Assembly (NCBI RefSeq): GCF_036345015.1
Contig: NZ_CP084098.1
Coordinates: forward strand, 3,051,326 to 3,115,325
Origin: Cyanobacterium sp. Dongsha4
GTDB lineage: Bacteria > Cyanobacteriota > Cyanobacteriia > Cyanobacteriales > Cyanobacteriaceae
DNA length: 64,000 nt
Direction of reading: 5' to 3'
Shown one piece after another: positions 55,227 through 64,000 of this stretch; the stretch's first letter is position 1, and every line of letters begins with the position of its first letter. The notes beneath the pieces were generated by a model. The model was not told the DNA's origin and did not search any database. It saw nothing but the letters and a program-made list of their open reading frames with translations. Both the position numbers and the translations under genes were made by a program.

Positions 55227-57754
55227 TACATTCTCATTTTCAATTTATCCCACTGTTTGAGATATTTATTACCTAATCCCTGATTATTTTTGTCGAATAA
55301 AGATTTAATTGTTATTTTAGTGCGATCGAGGATTAAAAACCAAATGAAGCAATAACCCCAATTGAATAAAGCCCAAGCAAAACCGATAGGTTTAATTAAA
55401 TCGAAAAAGCCGAATATGGCTAACAGTGTGGAAATGGTGACAGAAATTCCCGTTGCCAATAAAAAGGGTTTAGCAGGAGATAAAGTCCAAAAAGCATCCC
55501 TTGTACGTACAGAATATAACGTCATCATTCCTAATAAAGCAATATTAAAGAAAACTAGGGTTTGTAATGGAGTTGCCGCCGTAGGATGCAATTTGTCGGT
55601 AACTTCAAAAAATGCCCAATATTTTTTCGCTAGGAAATAGATTAAAAAAGTCGCGGTGACGTTAATTGCCCCTAAAACACTGGCGGTAGTTAATACCTCG
55701 CTCATTTTCCACTGTTGCGGTTTTGGTGCTATCTTAGCGTTATCAAAGGCAATAGTCATAATTGCACCATCATTGAGCAAAGCGAGTAACACAATCATGA
55801 TTGCTGTTAGGGGATAGCTGTCGAAAAATAAAATTGCGAGGGTAGTAAATACCAATATCTGCACCGTTGCGGTAATGCGATATAGGGTATAGTTAGTCAT
55901 TCTGGCGAAAATTTGCCGACTCAGTTTAATGGCATCAACAATGACAGATAACCCCGGAGAGAGTAAGACAATATCCGCCGCCGCCCGTGCCGCATCCGTT
56001 GCTCCAGAAACCGCAATTCCCACATCAGCTTTTTTCAAGGCTGGTGCATCGTTAACTCCGTCTCCCGTCATCCCGACAATATTACCGTGTTTTTGAAAAG
56101 TATCGACAATGTGGTATTTGTCTTCAGGGAAAACTTGCCCAAATCCATCAGCTTGTAAGATTTCCTCGTCTAATTGAGCCATCATGGTAGCTGGAGTTTC
56201 CCGAAAGATTTTAGCATCTAATATGTCTGTACCTAGTCCTAGTTGACGGCTAGTTTCCTTTCCGATTAATACTTGATCCCCTGTCACCATTTTCACTGGT
56301 ACGCCTAGTTTACCCGCTTCTTCTATGGTCATTTTAGAGTCTGGGCGGGGGGGATCAAACAAGGAAATAACCCCTAGTAAATGCCATTCTCCTTGCTCAT
56401 TTGTCTTGGCTACCCCTAACGCACGATAACCTTTTTTAGCATAAGATTCGATCGCATTATTGACTTTCGCTTTTATTTTTCCTTTATCTATAGCTAAATC
56501 GAGAATAACTTGGGGCGCACCTTTACTAACAGCAAATTTTTTCCCTTCCTTAGTTTGCACAAGGGCTTCGGTTCGTTTACTGATAGGATCAAAAGGAGTA
56601 AAGTGAGTAACTTGATAGTTGTTTAATTGTTCAGTGTTAGTTAAATTAGAAGTGATAACGCTATCAATAGGATCAGGATCATCACTTTGAGAAGCAAGGG
56701 TTGCCATTAGAATTAAGTCTTCTTCGCTGACATTGGGCATTAAAAAGGGTTCACCGAGAGTTAATTGATTAAGGGTCAAAGTACCTGTTTTATCAGAACA
56801 TAGTAGATTCATCCCTGCTAATTCTTCAATAGATGACAACCTTGTTACTACCGTATCTCTTTTTGCTAATTGTTGCGCCCCGGCGGACATACTAACAGAT
56901 AATACTGTCGGCATGGCAACTGGTATGGAAGCGACGGTTAAGACTAAACAAAATTTCAGTAATCTTACTATTTCTAATTCACCACTCAGCAATCTTTCGA
57001 TAACAATTACAGCGATTAAAACCATCGCAATGATAATTAAGAAATTACCGATTTTTAACACTGCTTTTTGAAAATGACTGCTGTTTTCTGTATCGGCAAC
57101 TAATTTAGCGGTTTTTCCGAAAAAAGTATTTACTCCAGTGGCGGTAACAATAGCTTCCGCTTGTCCTTTTTTACATACTGAACCAGAATAGACCACTTCT
57201 CCTGTGCTACGATTGACGGGTAAAGATTCCCCTGTCAAAGCCGCTTGATCTATTTTCAGAGGGTCACATTCAAGTAACATACAATCAGCAGGTAAAACAT
57301 CACCGATTTTGATGCGAATGACATCTCCCGGTACTAAGTTTTTTGCGGGTATGGAAGTCCATTTTTGATCTCGAAGTGCGATCGCATTTAGGGCTAATTG
57401 TGCTTTTAAGGCGGCAACGGCATCCCCTGCGGATTTTTCTTCAAAGAAGCCAATTAAACCATTACCCAATAGTAAAACAGAGATAATGATAAAATCTGCC
57501 CAATCTCCCACGGCGGCGGAAAAAATAACTGCGGCTTCAATCATCCATGAAATAGGATTCCAAAAATAAGAAAGAAATTGCAGAATGGGATTGACGGTTT
57601 TTGACGCTAATTCATTGTAGCCATATTGGCTAATGCGATTTTCTGCTTCTCCACTACTCAAACCTGTAGCAGAAGAATTTAAGGATTTAATCGCCTCCTC
57701 TAAGGATAAATTCGAGACATCAGGAATAATTGATGAAGTAGATATTTCAGACAT
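55226..57754 (-). CDS. Plasma-membrane H+-ATPase, P-type (P3A)
   Basis: The 842-residue protein has the P-type ATPase layout: an N-terminal actuator with LTGESLPVN, the phosphorylated aspartate in CSDKTGTLTLNQL (Asp321), KGAPQ and DPPRPDS nucleotide-binding motifs, and MTGDGVNDAPALKKADVGIA in the hinge. About ten membrane segments are visible. DPPRPDSK and the FFDSYPL region in the C-terminal membrane part are typical of the plant- and fungus-like proton-pumping P3A type. It probably exports H+ and sets the membrane potential. It starts at ATG 57754. Confidence 0.92.
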   Translation of the reverse strand: MSEISTSSIIPDVSNLSLEEAIKSLNSSATGLSSGEAENRISQYGYNELASKTVNPILQFLSYFWNPISWMIEAAVIFSAAVGDWADFIIISVLLLGNGLIGFFEEKSAGDAVAALKAQLALNAIALRDQKWTSIPAKNLVPGDVIRIKIGDVLPADCMLLECDPLKIDQAALTGESLPVNRSTGEVVYSGSVCKKGQAEAIVTATGVNTFFGKTAKLVADTENSSHFQKAVLKIGNFLIIIAMVLIAVIVIERLLSGELEIVRLLKFCLVLTVASIPVAMPTVLSVSMSAGAQQLAKRDTVVTRLSSIEELAGMNLLCSDKTGTLTLNQLTLGEPFLMPNVSEEDLILMATLASQSDDPDPIDSVITSNLTNTEQLNNYQVTHFTPFDPISKRTEALVQTKEGKKFAVSKGAPQVILDLAIDKGKIKAKVNNAIESYAKKGYRALGVAKTNEQGEWHLLGVISLFDPPRPDSKMTIEEAGKLGVPVKMVTGDQVLIGKETSRQLGLGTDILDAKIFRETPATMMAQLDEEILQADGFGQVFPEDKYHIVDTFQKHGNIVGMTGDGVNDAPALKKADVGIAVSGATDAARAAADIVLLSPGLSVIVDAIKLSRQIFARMTNYTLYRITATVQILVFTTLAILFFDSYPLTAIMIVLLALLNDGAIMTIAFDNAKIAPKPQQWKMSEVLTTASVLGAINVTATFLIYFLAKKYWAFFEVTDKLHPTAATPLQTLVFFNIALLGMMTLYSVRTRDAFWTLSPAKPFLLATGISVTISTLLAIFGFFDLIKPIGFAWALFNWGYCFIWFLILDRTKITIKSLFDKNNQGLGNKYLKQWDKLKMRM

Positions 57755-57962
57755 TATCTTTATTCATTCATAACTTCACCTTACATTATCCATAATTAAT
57801 CGAAAACGAAAGATTAATTTTTTGATATTAGTAAATGAGGAGATAATTATTAATTTTTACCCAAGTTCAATGCAATTGTATCGAATAACGACAGGTTTGA
57901 CGGTTTGGCTAATTCAATAAGTAATGTTTTGGGAAATAGGGAGATGAGGTGATGAAAAGATG

Positions 57963-58140
57963 AGGGGGAAGTAGGGTTTTAGGGTATTGTGGTGTTAGGG
58001 AGAAACAAGTAATGAGTTAGGGGTATTGTGTTAAGAATTAGAAGTTATTAATTATCAACTATTTACCTTTGCCCTTTGCCCCTTGCCCCTTGCCCTTTTA
58101 ACTTTTGCCCCTTGCCCTTTTAACTTTTGCCCCTTGCCTA
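57963..58140. repeat. Mosaic intergenic repeat cluster
   Basis: It holds AGGGAGAAACAAGTAATGAG, TTAGGGGTATTGTGTTAAGA, ATTAGAAGTTATTAATTATC and AACTATTTACCTTTGCCC, followed by a tandem series of TTGCCCCTTGCCCTTTTAAC. The same first part is at 63560-63627. Confidence 0.6.
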
Positions 58141-58154
58141 CCTTTGAATTTGGG

Positions 58155-59510
58155 TTAAACAGTAGCTAAAGATAAAGCATTACCTGTTAAACTAAAAGCT
58201 CGAACTTCTGTAATTTTCACCGATACAACTTTGCCTTTCAATTCTGCTAAATTTCCAGCAAAAAAGGTCAAACGATTACCTCTAGTTCTACCCATCACTT
58301 GAGTGGTATCTTTAGGGTTTATATCCTCTACCAATACTTCTTCAATGCGATCTTGGTATCTCAAGGATCTTTCCCCTGCTTTAATGGCTACTAAATGATT
58401 TAATCTTTGGAGGCGATCGCTTTTTTCTTGTTCATCAATCTGATTTTCCCATTCCGCCGCAGGAGTATTAGGGCGTGGAGAATAAGCCGCAGTGTTAAGT
58501 TGATCAAAACCAATATCTTCCACCAATTTTAAAGTATTTTGGAATTGTTCCTCTGTTTCACCCGGGAAACCAACGATCGCATCTGCACTAATTGCCGCAT
58601 CAGGCATATATTCCCGAATTTTGGCGATAATATCCCGATAACGTTCATGGGTATAACCTCGTTTCATCGCCTTAAGAATTTCGTTATCTCCCGATTGAAA
58701 AGGAATATGGAAATGCTCACAGACTTTAGGCAATTCATAACAAGCCTTAATTAAACGTTCCGTAAAATAACGAGGATGAGAAGTTGCAAAACGAATACGC
58801 TCTATACCTTCTATGTCATGAATATAGTAAAGTAAATCTGTCAAAGTGTGTTTATGTCTGCCCGTTTCCGTTACTCCGGGTAAATCACGCCCATAAGCAT
58901 CAATATTTTGACCTAAAAGAGTAATTTCCTTATAACCTTGCTTGGCTAACTCCTCAATCTCCGCTTTGATAGCTTCAGGAGTTCTCGATTGCTCTACACC
59001 CCTAACATTAGGAACGACACAGTAACTACATCTTTCATTACAACCATAAATAATATTTACCCACGCAGAAACTTCACTTTCTCGACGGGGTTTAGTAATA
59101 TCCTCATAAATATGTATGGGTTCGGTGGCAACAATTTGGTTTCCTGCAAACACTTGTTCTAAGAGACTGTCTAAACGATTAGCGTGTTGAGGTCCCATAA
59201 CTAAATCTAGTTCAGGTACACGTCTTAATAACTGCTCTCCTTCCTGTTGTGCCACACATCCAGCCACAACTAAAGTTAAATCAGGTTCTTGATGTTTTCT
59301 CTTTGCCTGTCTGCCTAAATAAGAATATACTTTTTGTTCCGCATTATCTCTAATGGTGCAAGTATTATAAACTACAACTTTTGCTTGATGGGGATCTTCT
59401 GTAAACTCAAAACCCATATTCTCCAGTATTCCTGCCATTCTTTCTGAATCAGCTTTGTTCATCTGACAACCAAAGGTTGTAATATTGTATAGACGTTTTT
59501 CTTGGTTCAT
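58155..59510 (-). CDS. miaB: tRNA-2-methylthio-N6-dimethylallyladenosine synthase MiaB
   Basis: MiaB is a radical-SAM methylthiotransferase acting on A37 of tRNAs. From ATG 59510 (MNQEKRLYN) it has 451 residues; an upstream in-frame extension has no homology. The radical-SAM cluster is [10 protein letters not shown] (Cys157, Cys161, Cys164). The N-terminal UPF0004 cluster uses Cys15, Cys51 and Cys85. [16 protein letters not shown] is a conserved stretch, and a TRAM domain ends it ([15 protein letters not shown]). Confidence 0.96.
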   Translation of the reverse strand: MNQEKRLYNITTFGCQMNKADSERMAGILENMGFEFTEDPHQAKVVVYNTCTIRDNAEQKVYSYLGRQAKRKHQEPDLTLVVAGCVAQQEGEQLLRRVPELDLVMGPQHANRLDSLLEQVFAGNQIVATEPIHIYEDITKPRRESEVSAWVNIIYGCNERCSYCVVPNVRGVEQSRTPEAIKAEIEELAKQGYKEITLLGQNIDAYGRDLPGVTETGRHKHTLTDLLYYIHDIEGIERIRFATSHPRYFTERLIKACYELPKVCEHFHIPFQSGDNEILKAMKRGYTHERYRDIIAKIREYMPDAAISADAIVGFPGETEEQFQNTLKLVEDIGFDQLNTAAYSPRPNTPAAEWENQIDEQEKSDRLQRLNHLVAIKAGERSLRYQDRIEEVLVEDINPKDTTQVMGRTRGNRLTFFAGNLAELKGKVVSVKITEVRAFSLTGNALSLATV

Positions 59511-59635
59511 AATTTTAAGATTTAATATAAGATAATCAGGGCGAGCCGTAAAGCGATAGCAAAACGTCACGCATCCACATATAGTAATAAACGAGAATAA
59601 TCCCCTATTTTAATTGATTTATTAGGTCATCCGCA

Positions 59636-60046
59636 TTAGCGTGAAATTTTCAAAGTAAAAGGATTTTGACTTCCCTGAGAGTCTCCCACATAGATTAAAT
59701 ATTTTCCCGCCGCCCATACCCCGCCCATTTGAGGTTTTTTTCCTGATTTTGTGTCTCCCAGAATACAGAAGCGATCGCTCTCTCCGGGTCCTAAAATTAA
59801 TAAACTGGGTTTTTCTGCTTGAGTTTCTAAAATTACATTCAAAGAATAGGCTTGTTCATTTAATTGAAGAACATAATTAGGTTTCTCACTGACATAACCA
59901 CAGTCACCACTATTCTTATTTCCCCCTGTCATCCCTTTTATTTCTTGATTTTGAGCCTGAACCTCTGCCATATTTCCACCATAGATAAAACAAACTATTG
60001 TGGCTAACCATAAGTAAGAGAAAGGATGAGAAAATTTAAGAATCAT
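59636..60046 (-). CDS. Small exported protein of unknown function
   Basis: The 136-residue protein has a signal peptide (LWLATIVCFIYGGNMAEVQA). The mature part has DCGYVS, YSLNVILETQ, LLILGPGESDRFCI and GVWAAGKYLIYVGDSQGS, a small beta-rich unit. It resembles other cyanobacterial pre-peptidase-like proteins, but I cannot name a family. It stands alone, convergent with nothing. It starts at ATG 60046. Confidence 0.6.
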   Translation of the reverse strand: MILKFSHPFSYLWLATIVCFIYGGNMAEVQAQNQEIKGMTGGNKNSGDCGYVSEKPNYVLQLNEQAYSLNVILETQAEKPSLLILGPGESDRFCILGDTKSGKKPQMGGVWAAGKYLIYVGDSQGSQNPFTLKISR

Positions 60047-60135
60047 CGTCTTTAGTTCTTGGTAACTAGATATTTTTTACCATAGACTAGATATAGTGAT
60101 CAAATGTTCAATAAATTATCCACTAAATTTTATTT

Positions 60136-60564
60136 ATGTCATCGAATACTCATAGCCGACCCGAGAAATTAGATAAAATTGTACAAAAATTCAAACGCCG
60201 TGATAATCCTAAGCAAAAATATGAGCAATTATTATGGTATGCCCAAAAATTAGAACCCATGCCAGAAACGGAAAAAACCCCAGAAAATAAGGTATCTGGT
60301 TGCGTTTCTCAGGTATATATTACCTCTACTCTTGACGAGGGAAAAATATTTTATCAAGGAGATTCCGATGCACAATTAGTAAAAGGATTAGTGGCTTTTT
60401 TAATTGCTGGTTTGAATGGTTTAACCCCTCAAGAAATTATTACCCTCACCCCAGATTTTATCGAAGAAACAGGACTACAAGTTAGTCTCACCCCTTCTCG
60501 TGCTAATGGTTTTATTAACATCTTCAAAAAGATGCAACAACAAGCTATTTTTCTCAGCCATTAG
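60136..60564 (+). CDS. sufE: SufE family sulphur acceptor
   Basis: The 142-residue protein has the SufE layout: KLDKIVQKFKRRDNPKQKYE, then the active-site cysteine in NKVSGCVSQVYI (Cys56). SDAQLVKGLVAFLIAGLNG and TPSRANGFINIF are the rest of the family core. SufE accepts sulphur from the cysteine desulphurase SufS and passes it to Fe-S cluster assembly. The gene is alone. Confidence 0.92.
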   Translation: MSSNTHSRPEKLDKIVQKFKRRDNPKQKYEQLLWYAQKLEPMPETEKTPENKVSGCVSQVYITSTLDEGKIFYQGDSDAQLVKGLVAFLIAGLNGLTPQEIITLTPDFIEETGLQVSLTPSRANGFINIFKKMQQQAIFLSH

Positions 60565-60586
60565 ATTATAAATTCAATTAGCAAAG

Positions 60587-60869
60587 GGCAAACCCCTCTG
60601 TGTCTCATCTTTTAAGAAACCCCCTTTTATCCCCAAGGCTGTTTCAAAGTAAGCTGTTTAAAATCTTGGGGTGTTAGGGTATTAGAGGATTAGGGGGATT
60701 TTTGACTTGCAGATTTTAAGTAATAATAAAAAATCTTGAAACAATCAATTACTCATTTTAAATTATCAAGACTCTTCACTTATTACTCGTTACTCATTAC
60801 TCCCTCTTAAGCAAAAATTTGAAAATGAAACAGCCCTGCTTCTAAGGGGGGGACACAAAGAGGTTTGCC
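60587..60869. repeat. Repeat element with 18-bp terminal inverted repeats, split by an insertion
   Basis: The ends are GGCAAACCCCTCTGTGTC (60587-60604) and the inverse of GGCAAACCTCTTTGTGTC (60852-60869), matching at 16 of 18. The inner part reads AAGAAACCCCCTTTTATCCC and CTAAGGGGGGG. Undivided or partial copies lie at 35427-35495 and 48905-48950. The 199-bp element below lies inside it. Confidence 0.55.
60637..60835. repeat. 199-bp inverted-repeat element nested in another repeat
   Basis: GGCTGTTTCA (60637-60646) and TGAAACAGCC (60826-60835) are perfect 10-bp inverted repeats that border the segment. They interrupt the flanking hairpin element. The inside holds mosaic repeat phrases and no gene. 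No target duplication is evident. Confidence 0.5.
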
Positions 60870-60916
60870 TTTTGTCTCTTGCCTAACCTAACCGACAATT
60901 TTATATCGAATTCAGA

Positions 60917-61525
60917 TTAATTAGTTGTTTCAGCAAATACAGGATGTTCATCTATAGTACCTACTCTTTGAGGAGGCCAAAAGCGAACAAATGCTCTGCC
61001 GATAATTTTATCATCAGGTACAAATCCCCAGTAATGAGAATCATAGCTATTATTACGGTTATCTCCCAATACTAAATACTCGTTTTCCGGAACAGTAACC
61101 GGACCATAATTGTATTCTGGTTCTTCTTTAATATAAAATTCTCTTAAAACTTTGCCATTAACCATAACTTCTCCATTTCTCACCATGACGGTATCTCCGG
61201 GTAAACCAATAATACGTTTAATGAAAGCGTCATGAAAATTCTGTGCTTGTAGGGCTTCTGTGGCGTTAAATACTATGACATCTCCTCTTTCTGGCTTTCT
61301 GAAGCGATAGGTCATTTTTTCGATAATTAGACGGTCATTTATTTGTAGAGTGGGTTCCATAGAAGAGGATGGAATATAACGAGCTTCAGCAACAAAGGTA
61401 CGAATTCCGAAAGATAATACTGCCGCCATGGCAAAGGTTTTAGCTATTTCTATCCAAGGATTTTCCTGATTTTGCTTAGGATTAATTTGATTTGGGGATT
61501 CTTGTTCTGAAAAGTTTTGCGTCAT
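60917..61525 (-). CDS. lepB: Signal peptidase I
   Basis: LepB removes signal peptides from exported proteins. The 202-residue protein has one N-terminal membrane helix ([18 protein letters not shown]). The catalytic serine is Ser55 in PSSSMEPTL and the catalytic lysine is Lys103 in [28 protein letters not shown] is the conserved C-terminal box. It is a short, single-helix type. It starts at ATG 61525. Confidence 0.95.
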   Translation of the reverse strand: MTQNFSEQESPNQINPKQNQENPWIEIAKTFAMAAVLSFGIRTFVAEARYIPSSSMEPTLQINDRLIIEKMTYRFRKPERGDVIVFNATEALQAQNFHDAFIKRIIGLPGDTVMVRNGEVMVNGKVLREFYIKEEPEYNYGPVTVPENEYLVLGDNRNNSYDSHYWGFVPDDKIIGRAFVRFWPPQRVGTIDEHPVFAETTN

Positions 61526-61681
61526 AATCTTTTAACTAAGATTAGGTTATGGTTATTTAGTGTAACTGAAAATTAAGTAAAGTAGGGGATGTATTTAGAT
61601 TAAGTAAATCCACTTGAATAATTTTAGATTGAACTGAGGTTATGATAGATAAGTTCTATTTTGTAAAGAGTCCTAGGGGAC

Positions 61682-63478
61682 ATGAATAGTCAAACTCTAT
61701 TAAACAATCGCTATCAAATTATCAAAAGTCTTGGCAGAGGGGGCTTTGGAGAAACTTTTTTGGGGGTGGATACTCATTTACCTTCCTCGAGAAAATGTGT
61801 TATCAAGCAGTTAAAGCCGATTATTCATGAACCAAATTTGCCTTCTTGGATGTGCGATCGCTTTTTACAGGAAGCCCGAATTTTAGAGTCTTTGGGGGAA
61901 AATCATCCTCAAATACCCCAACTATATGCTTATTTTCAGGAAAACAATAATTTTTTCTTAGTGCAAGAATGGATTGATGGCTTAACTTTAAAGGAAATGA
62001 TTGAGCAGAAGGGGGTTTTATCTTCCCAAGCAGTAGAAAAGATTTTAATTCAGATTTTGCCTGTTTTACAATTCATCCACGAACGCAATATTATTCACCG
62101 AGATTTAAAGCCAGATAATATTATTTGTCGTTATGATAACCAATTACCCGTTTTAATTGACTTTGGAGCGGTTAAAGAAGCCATGACAGAGTTAGCCCAT
62201 GATAAAAGTCATTATACCAGTTCGATCGCAATTGGTACTCCGGGTTATATGCCTTCAGAACAAGCGGCAGGGCGCCCCATTTATTCCAGTGATTTGTATA
62301 GCCTAGGTTTGACGGCTATTTATTTATTGACGGGGAAAAATCCTCAGTATTTACAAACTGATTCTCGTAGCGGTGAAATTCTCTGGCGACAGGAAATATC
62401 TTCTCTCCATTCTAATTTAGCGGGAGTTATTGATCGTGCCATTCGTTTTAATCCGAGGGAAAGATTTGCTAGTGCAGAAGAAATGTTGTCCGCTTTAAAA
62501 CCGCCTGTTTATCCATCAGAAGCGAAAACCGTTGCTTTTGGTCGCAAATTAACGGCTAACTCTGTAGCTTCTCCTCAATATTCTAATACATCAACTCCTA
62601 CTTCTTTAAAAACTAAGGCGGTTGTTCAAAATCGTAATTCATCTCACCTTTCTCGTAACTCAACCCAAAGAGTTATATCTAAATCCGAATCAACTTTTAG
62701 TCTTAATCCTTTTATACCTTTAATTTTTCTGTCTTTAGTTGCGATCGCATCTTTCTTTTTTGGTTATAAATTCTTCTGGTCAACTAATGATAATACTACA
62801 TCTAATAACCTCAGATTAGAAAATCCAGTGGATGGAGATTTACCACGAGAAAAAGAAAATAATCCTTTAACTCAAGATAAACGTTCAACTTTCCCTTTTA
62901 ATAAACCCAAAACCTCTGATAACCAAATTCCAGAAAGCACCGATAACAATAATCCTACTGATAAAACCATTGATAATGAACAACCTCAGACAAATCAAAC
63001 AGAGGTAGAAAATAATCAAGGTAATATTACGGAGAAAAAACCCGACACCGTGTCTCCTAACTCAACTCCCGTCATAATAACGGCTTCTCCTCTCGCCATC
63101 TCCAGTATTGGGGCATCTACTAGTGAATTAAATCAAAGATGGGGACAACCTTTAAATAAAAACTTAACCGATTCAGGTAATACTGTCGTTAGTTACAATG
63201 GAGGCTCTTCTCAAATCCAAGAAATTAGCTATATCATCGATAATCAAACAGACAGAGTGATTCAAGTAGAGTTAATTATTTCCCCTCAAAGTAATATTGA
63301 AACAATTATAGCTACTGTTAATAAAGCTCTCAACGGTAATATTACCTCTGGAGTGCAAGATGCGATCGCACAAGTAATGAATAATGAAACAGATTTACGC
63401 TCATTCAATTTAAGTAATTATCAAGGTATGATTCAAAAACGGCAAAACCGATTAGAGATTAGACTCTGGAGCAAGTAA
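61682..63478 (+). CDS. Membrane-anchored Ser/Thr protein kinase with C-terminal domain
   Basis: The 598-residue protein has a Hanks kinase domain (1-285): GRGGFGETFLG, CVIKQLK, IIHRDLKPDNII, LIDFGAVKEAM and GTPGYMPSEQA. Then come a linker, one membrane helix (FIPLIFLSLVAIASFFFGYKFF), a long Asn/Pro/Thr-rich spacer and a C-terminal domain of about 125 residues. That end differs from the kinase at 42000-43625 and has ISSIGASTSELNQRWGQPLN, then EISYIIDNQTDRVIQVELII. It starts at ATG 61682. Confidence 0.92.
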   Translation: MNSQTLLNNRYQIIKSLGRGGFGETFLGVDTHLPSSRKCVIKQLKPIIHEPNLPSWMCDRFLQEARILESLGENHPQIPQLYAYFQENNNFFLVQEWIDGLTLKEMIEQKGVLSSQAVEKILIQILPVLQFIHERNIIHRDLKPDNIICRYDNQLPVLIDFGAVKEAMTELAHDKSHYTSSIAIGTPGYMPSEQAAGRPIYSSDLYSLGLTAIYLLTGKNPQYLQTDSRSGEILWRQEISSLHSNLAGVIDRAIRFNPRERFASAEEMLSALKPPVYPSEAKTVAFGRKLTANSVASPQYSNTSTPTSLKTKAVVQNRNSSHLSRNSTQRVISKSESTFSLNPFIPLIFLSLVAIASFFFGYKFFWSTNDNTTSNNLRLENPVDGDLPREKENNPLTQDKRSTFPFNKPKTSDNQIPESTDNNNPTDKTIDNEQPQTNQTEVENNQGNITEKKPDTVSPNSTPVIITASPLAISSIGASTSELNQRWGQPLNKNLTDSGNTVVSYNGGSSQIQEISYIIDNQTDRVIQVELIISPQSNIETIIATVNKALNGNITSGVQDAIAQVMNNETDLRSFNLSNYQGMIQKRQNRLEIRLWSK

Positions 63479-63746
63479 TGTTGTGATAATTATTTCGGAG
63501 TTTGGAAAGTTTCGGATGTTAGCGGATTGGGGAGGAAGGGGCTTAGGGTTTTGGGGTATTAGGGAGAAACAAGTAACGACGAGTTAGGGGTATTGTGTTA
63601 AGAGTTAAGAATTAGAAGTTATTAATTAACCTGAGTTTTGGATAAGCTGAAAGCTGAAACCAACTCGTAGTCAGAAAATCTTATAGCTTCTTAGAAATAA
63701 CTATAAAATTGCCTTAACCCGAACTAACGTTAAAAATATGAGAGCT
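63479..63746. repeat. Repeat cluster interrupted by IS-related ends
   Basis: The mosaic repeat AGGGAGAAACAAGTAACGAC to AGAAGTTATTAATT (63560-63627) breaks off at AACCTGAGTTTTGGATAAG (about 63629), which matches the IS982 terminal repeat. A partner CTTAACCCGAACTAACGTT follows at about 63713. So a short IS982-derived non-autonomous element, or a solo end, seems to have inserted here. Confidence 0.5.
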
Positions 63747-64000
63747 TCAACTAAGTAATGTTAGTCTTTGATTTATTAACGAATCGATCGTTCCATTTAC
63801 TCTAAATTTTGCAAATAGTCCCATTGTTAAATCCACCATTTCTATTGATTTTGATACTACTTTTGTTTTTCTATGAAAGCGAGCAAACCAATGACGATTA
63901 TCGGAATTATTTCTTTCTATGGCTATAGTTTCGCTTTTTGTCATCACATGATACGCATCTGGATGTTTAGATAATAACTCTTGGTACGGTTTCCAATCAT
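63747..64000 (-). CDS. IS1 family transposase, C-terminal part
   Basis: The frame runs off the right edge, so only about 83 C-terminal residues are visible. The motif TIAIERNNSDNRHWFARFHR and KTKVVSKSIEMVDLTMGLFA match the end of IS1 family (InsB-type) transposases, which carry the ERNN and KSKEMV-like patterns. The stop is at 63747-63749. The rest of the element lies beyond 64000, so whether it is intact is unknown. Confidence 0.75.
   Translation of the reverse strand, partial: DWKPYQELLSKHPDAYHVMTKSETIAIERNNSDNRHWFARFHRKTKVVSKSIEMVDLTMGLFAKFRVNGTIDSLINQRLTLLS

Overview
This is a cyanobacterial chromosome segment. The evidence is the phycocyanin pair cpcB-cpcA with all chromophore-binding cysteines, a cyanobacteriochrome-type GAF domain in a hybrid histidine kinase, cyanobacterial families (DUF2854, DUF2949, DUF1822, HpsB/C-like pseudopilins) and the very frequent HIP1 octamer GCGATCGC inside genes. 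The DNA is AT-rich and intergenic regions are full of short dispersed repeats. It resembles low-GC unicellular genera such as Cyanobacterium or Geminocystis; the genus is an inference.

Layout. 1-5.6 kb: tail of a DUF262 protein, acs (acetyl-CoA synthetase), then a two-gene ATPase plus TOPRIM cassette that looks like a PARIS/OLD-type defence module, a VOC-fold protein and a Vat/CatB-like acetyltransferase. 5.8-10 kb: a 1388-residue CBS-GAF-GAF-PAS histidine kinase. 10-21 kb: mostly housekeeping (surE, a geranylgeranyl-reductase-like flavoprotein, pyruvate dehydrogenase E2) plus a DUF1822/sigma-like pair. 21-29 kb: bioY-bioB, a four-gene minor pilin operon, argG and tRNA-Asp.

29.3-40.6 kb is the most unusual part. 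It is a divergent cluster with a large Hsp70/actin-fold protein (1102 aa), a tubulin/FtsZ-superfamily protein (500 aa), a four-helix membrane protein, a vWA-like lipoprotein, a zinc-ribbon coiled-coil protein, a membrane-anchored coiled-coil protein and a cytoplasmic coiled-coil protein. The last three share a C-terminal domain that I do not recognise and that occurs four times in the cluster. Together they look like a cell-envelope or cytoskeletal machine coupling an actin-like and a tubulin-like NTPase to the membrane.

40.6-45 kb: toxin-antitoxin genes (DUF2281/VapC), a Ser/Thr kinase followed by a gene remnant, and a CbiM-type metal ECF transporter with a partner. 45-51.7 kb: fumC, a glycerophosphodiesterase, purU, cpcBA, a Uma2 nuclease and a JAMM peptidase. 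52-55 kb: an intact IS982 element with target duplication abutting the stop codon of a propeller/RTX-like gene. 55-63.5 kb: a P-type H+-ATPase, miaB, sufE, lepB and a second Ser/Thr kinase. The window ends in the 3' part of an IS1-family transposase.

Dispersed repeats include a 128-bp MITE present twice, tandem GAGTTCG heptamers, a repeat element split by another 199-bp inverted-repeat element, and a mosaic intergenic repeat family. No rRNA genes and no CRISPR array were seen.
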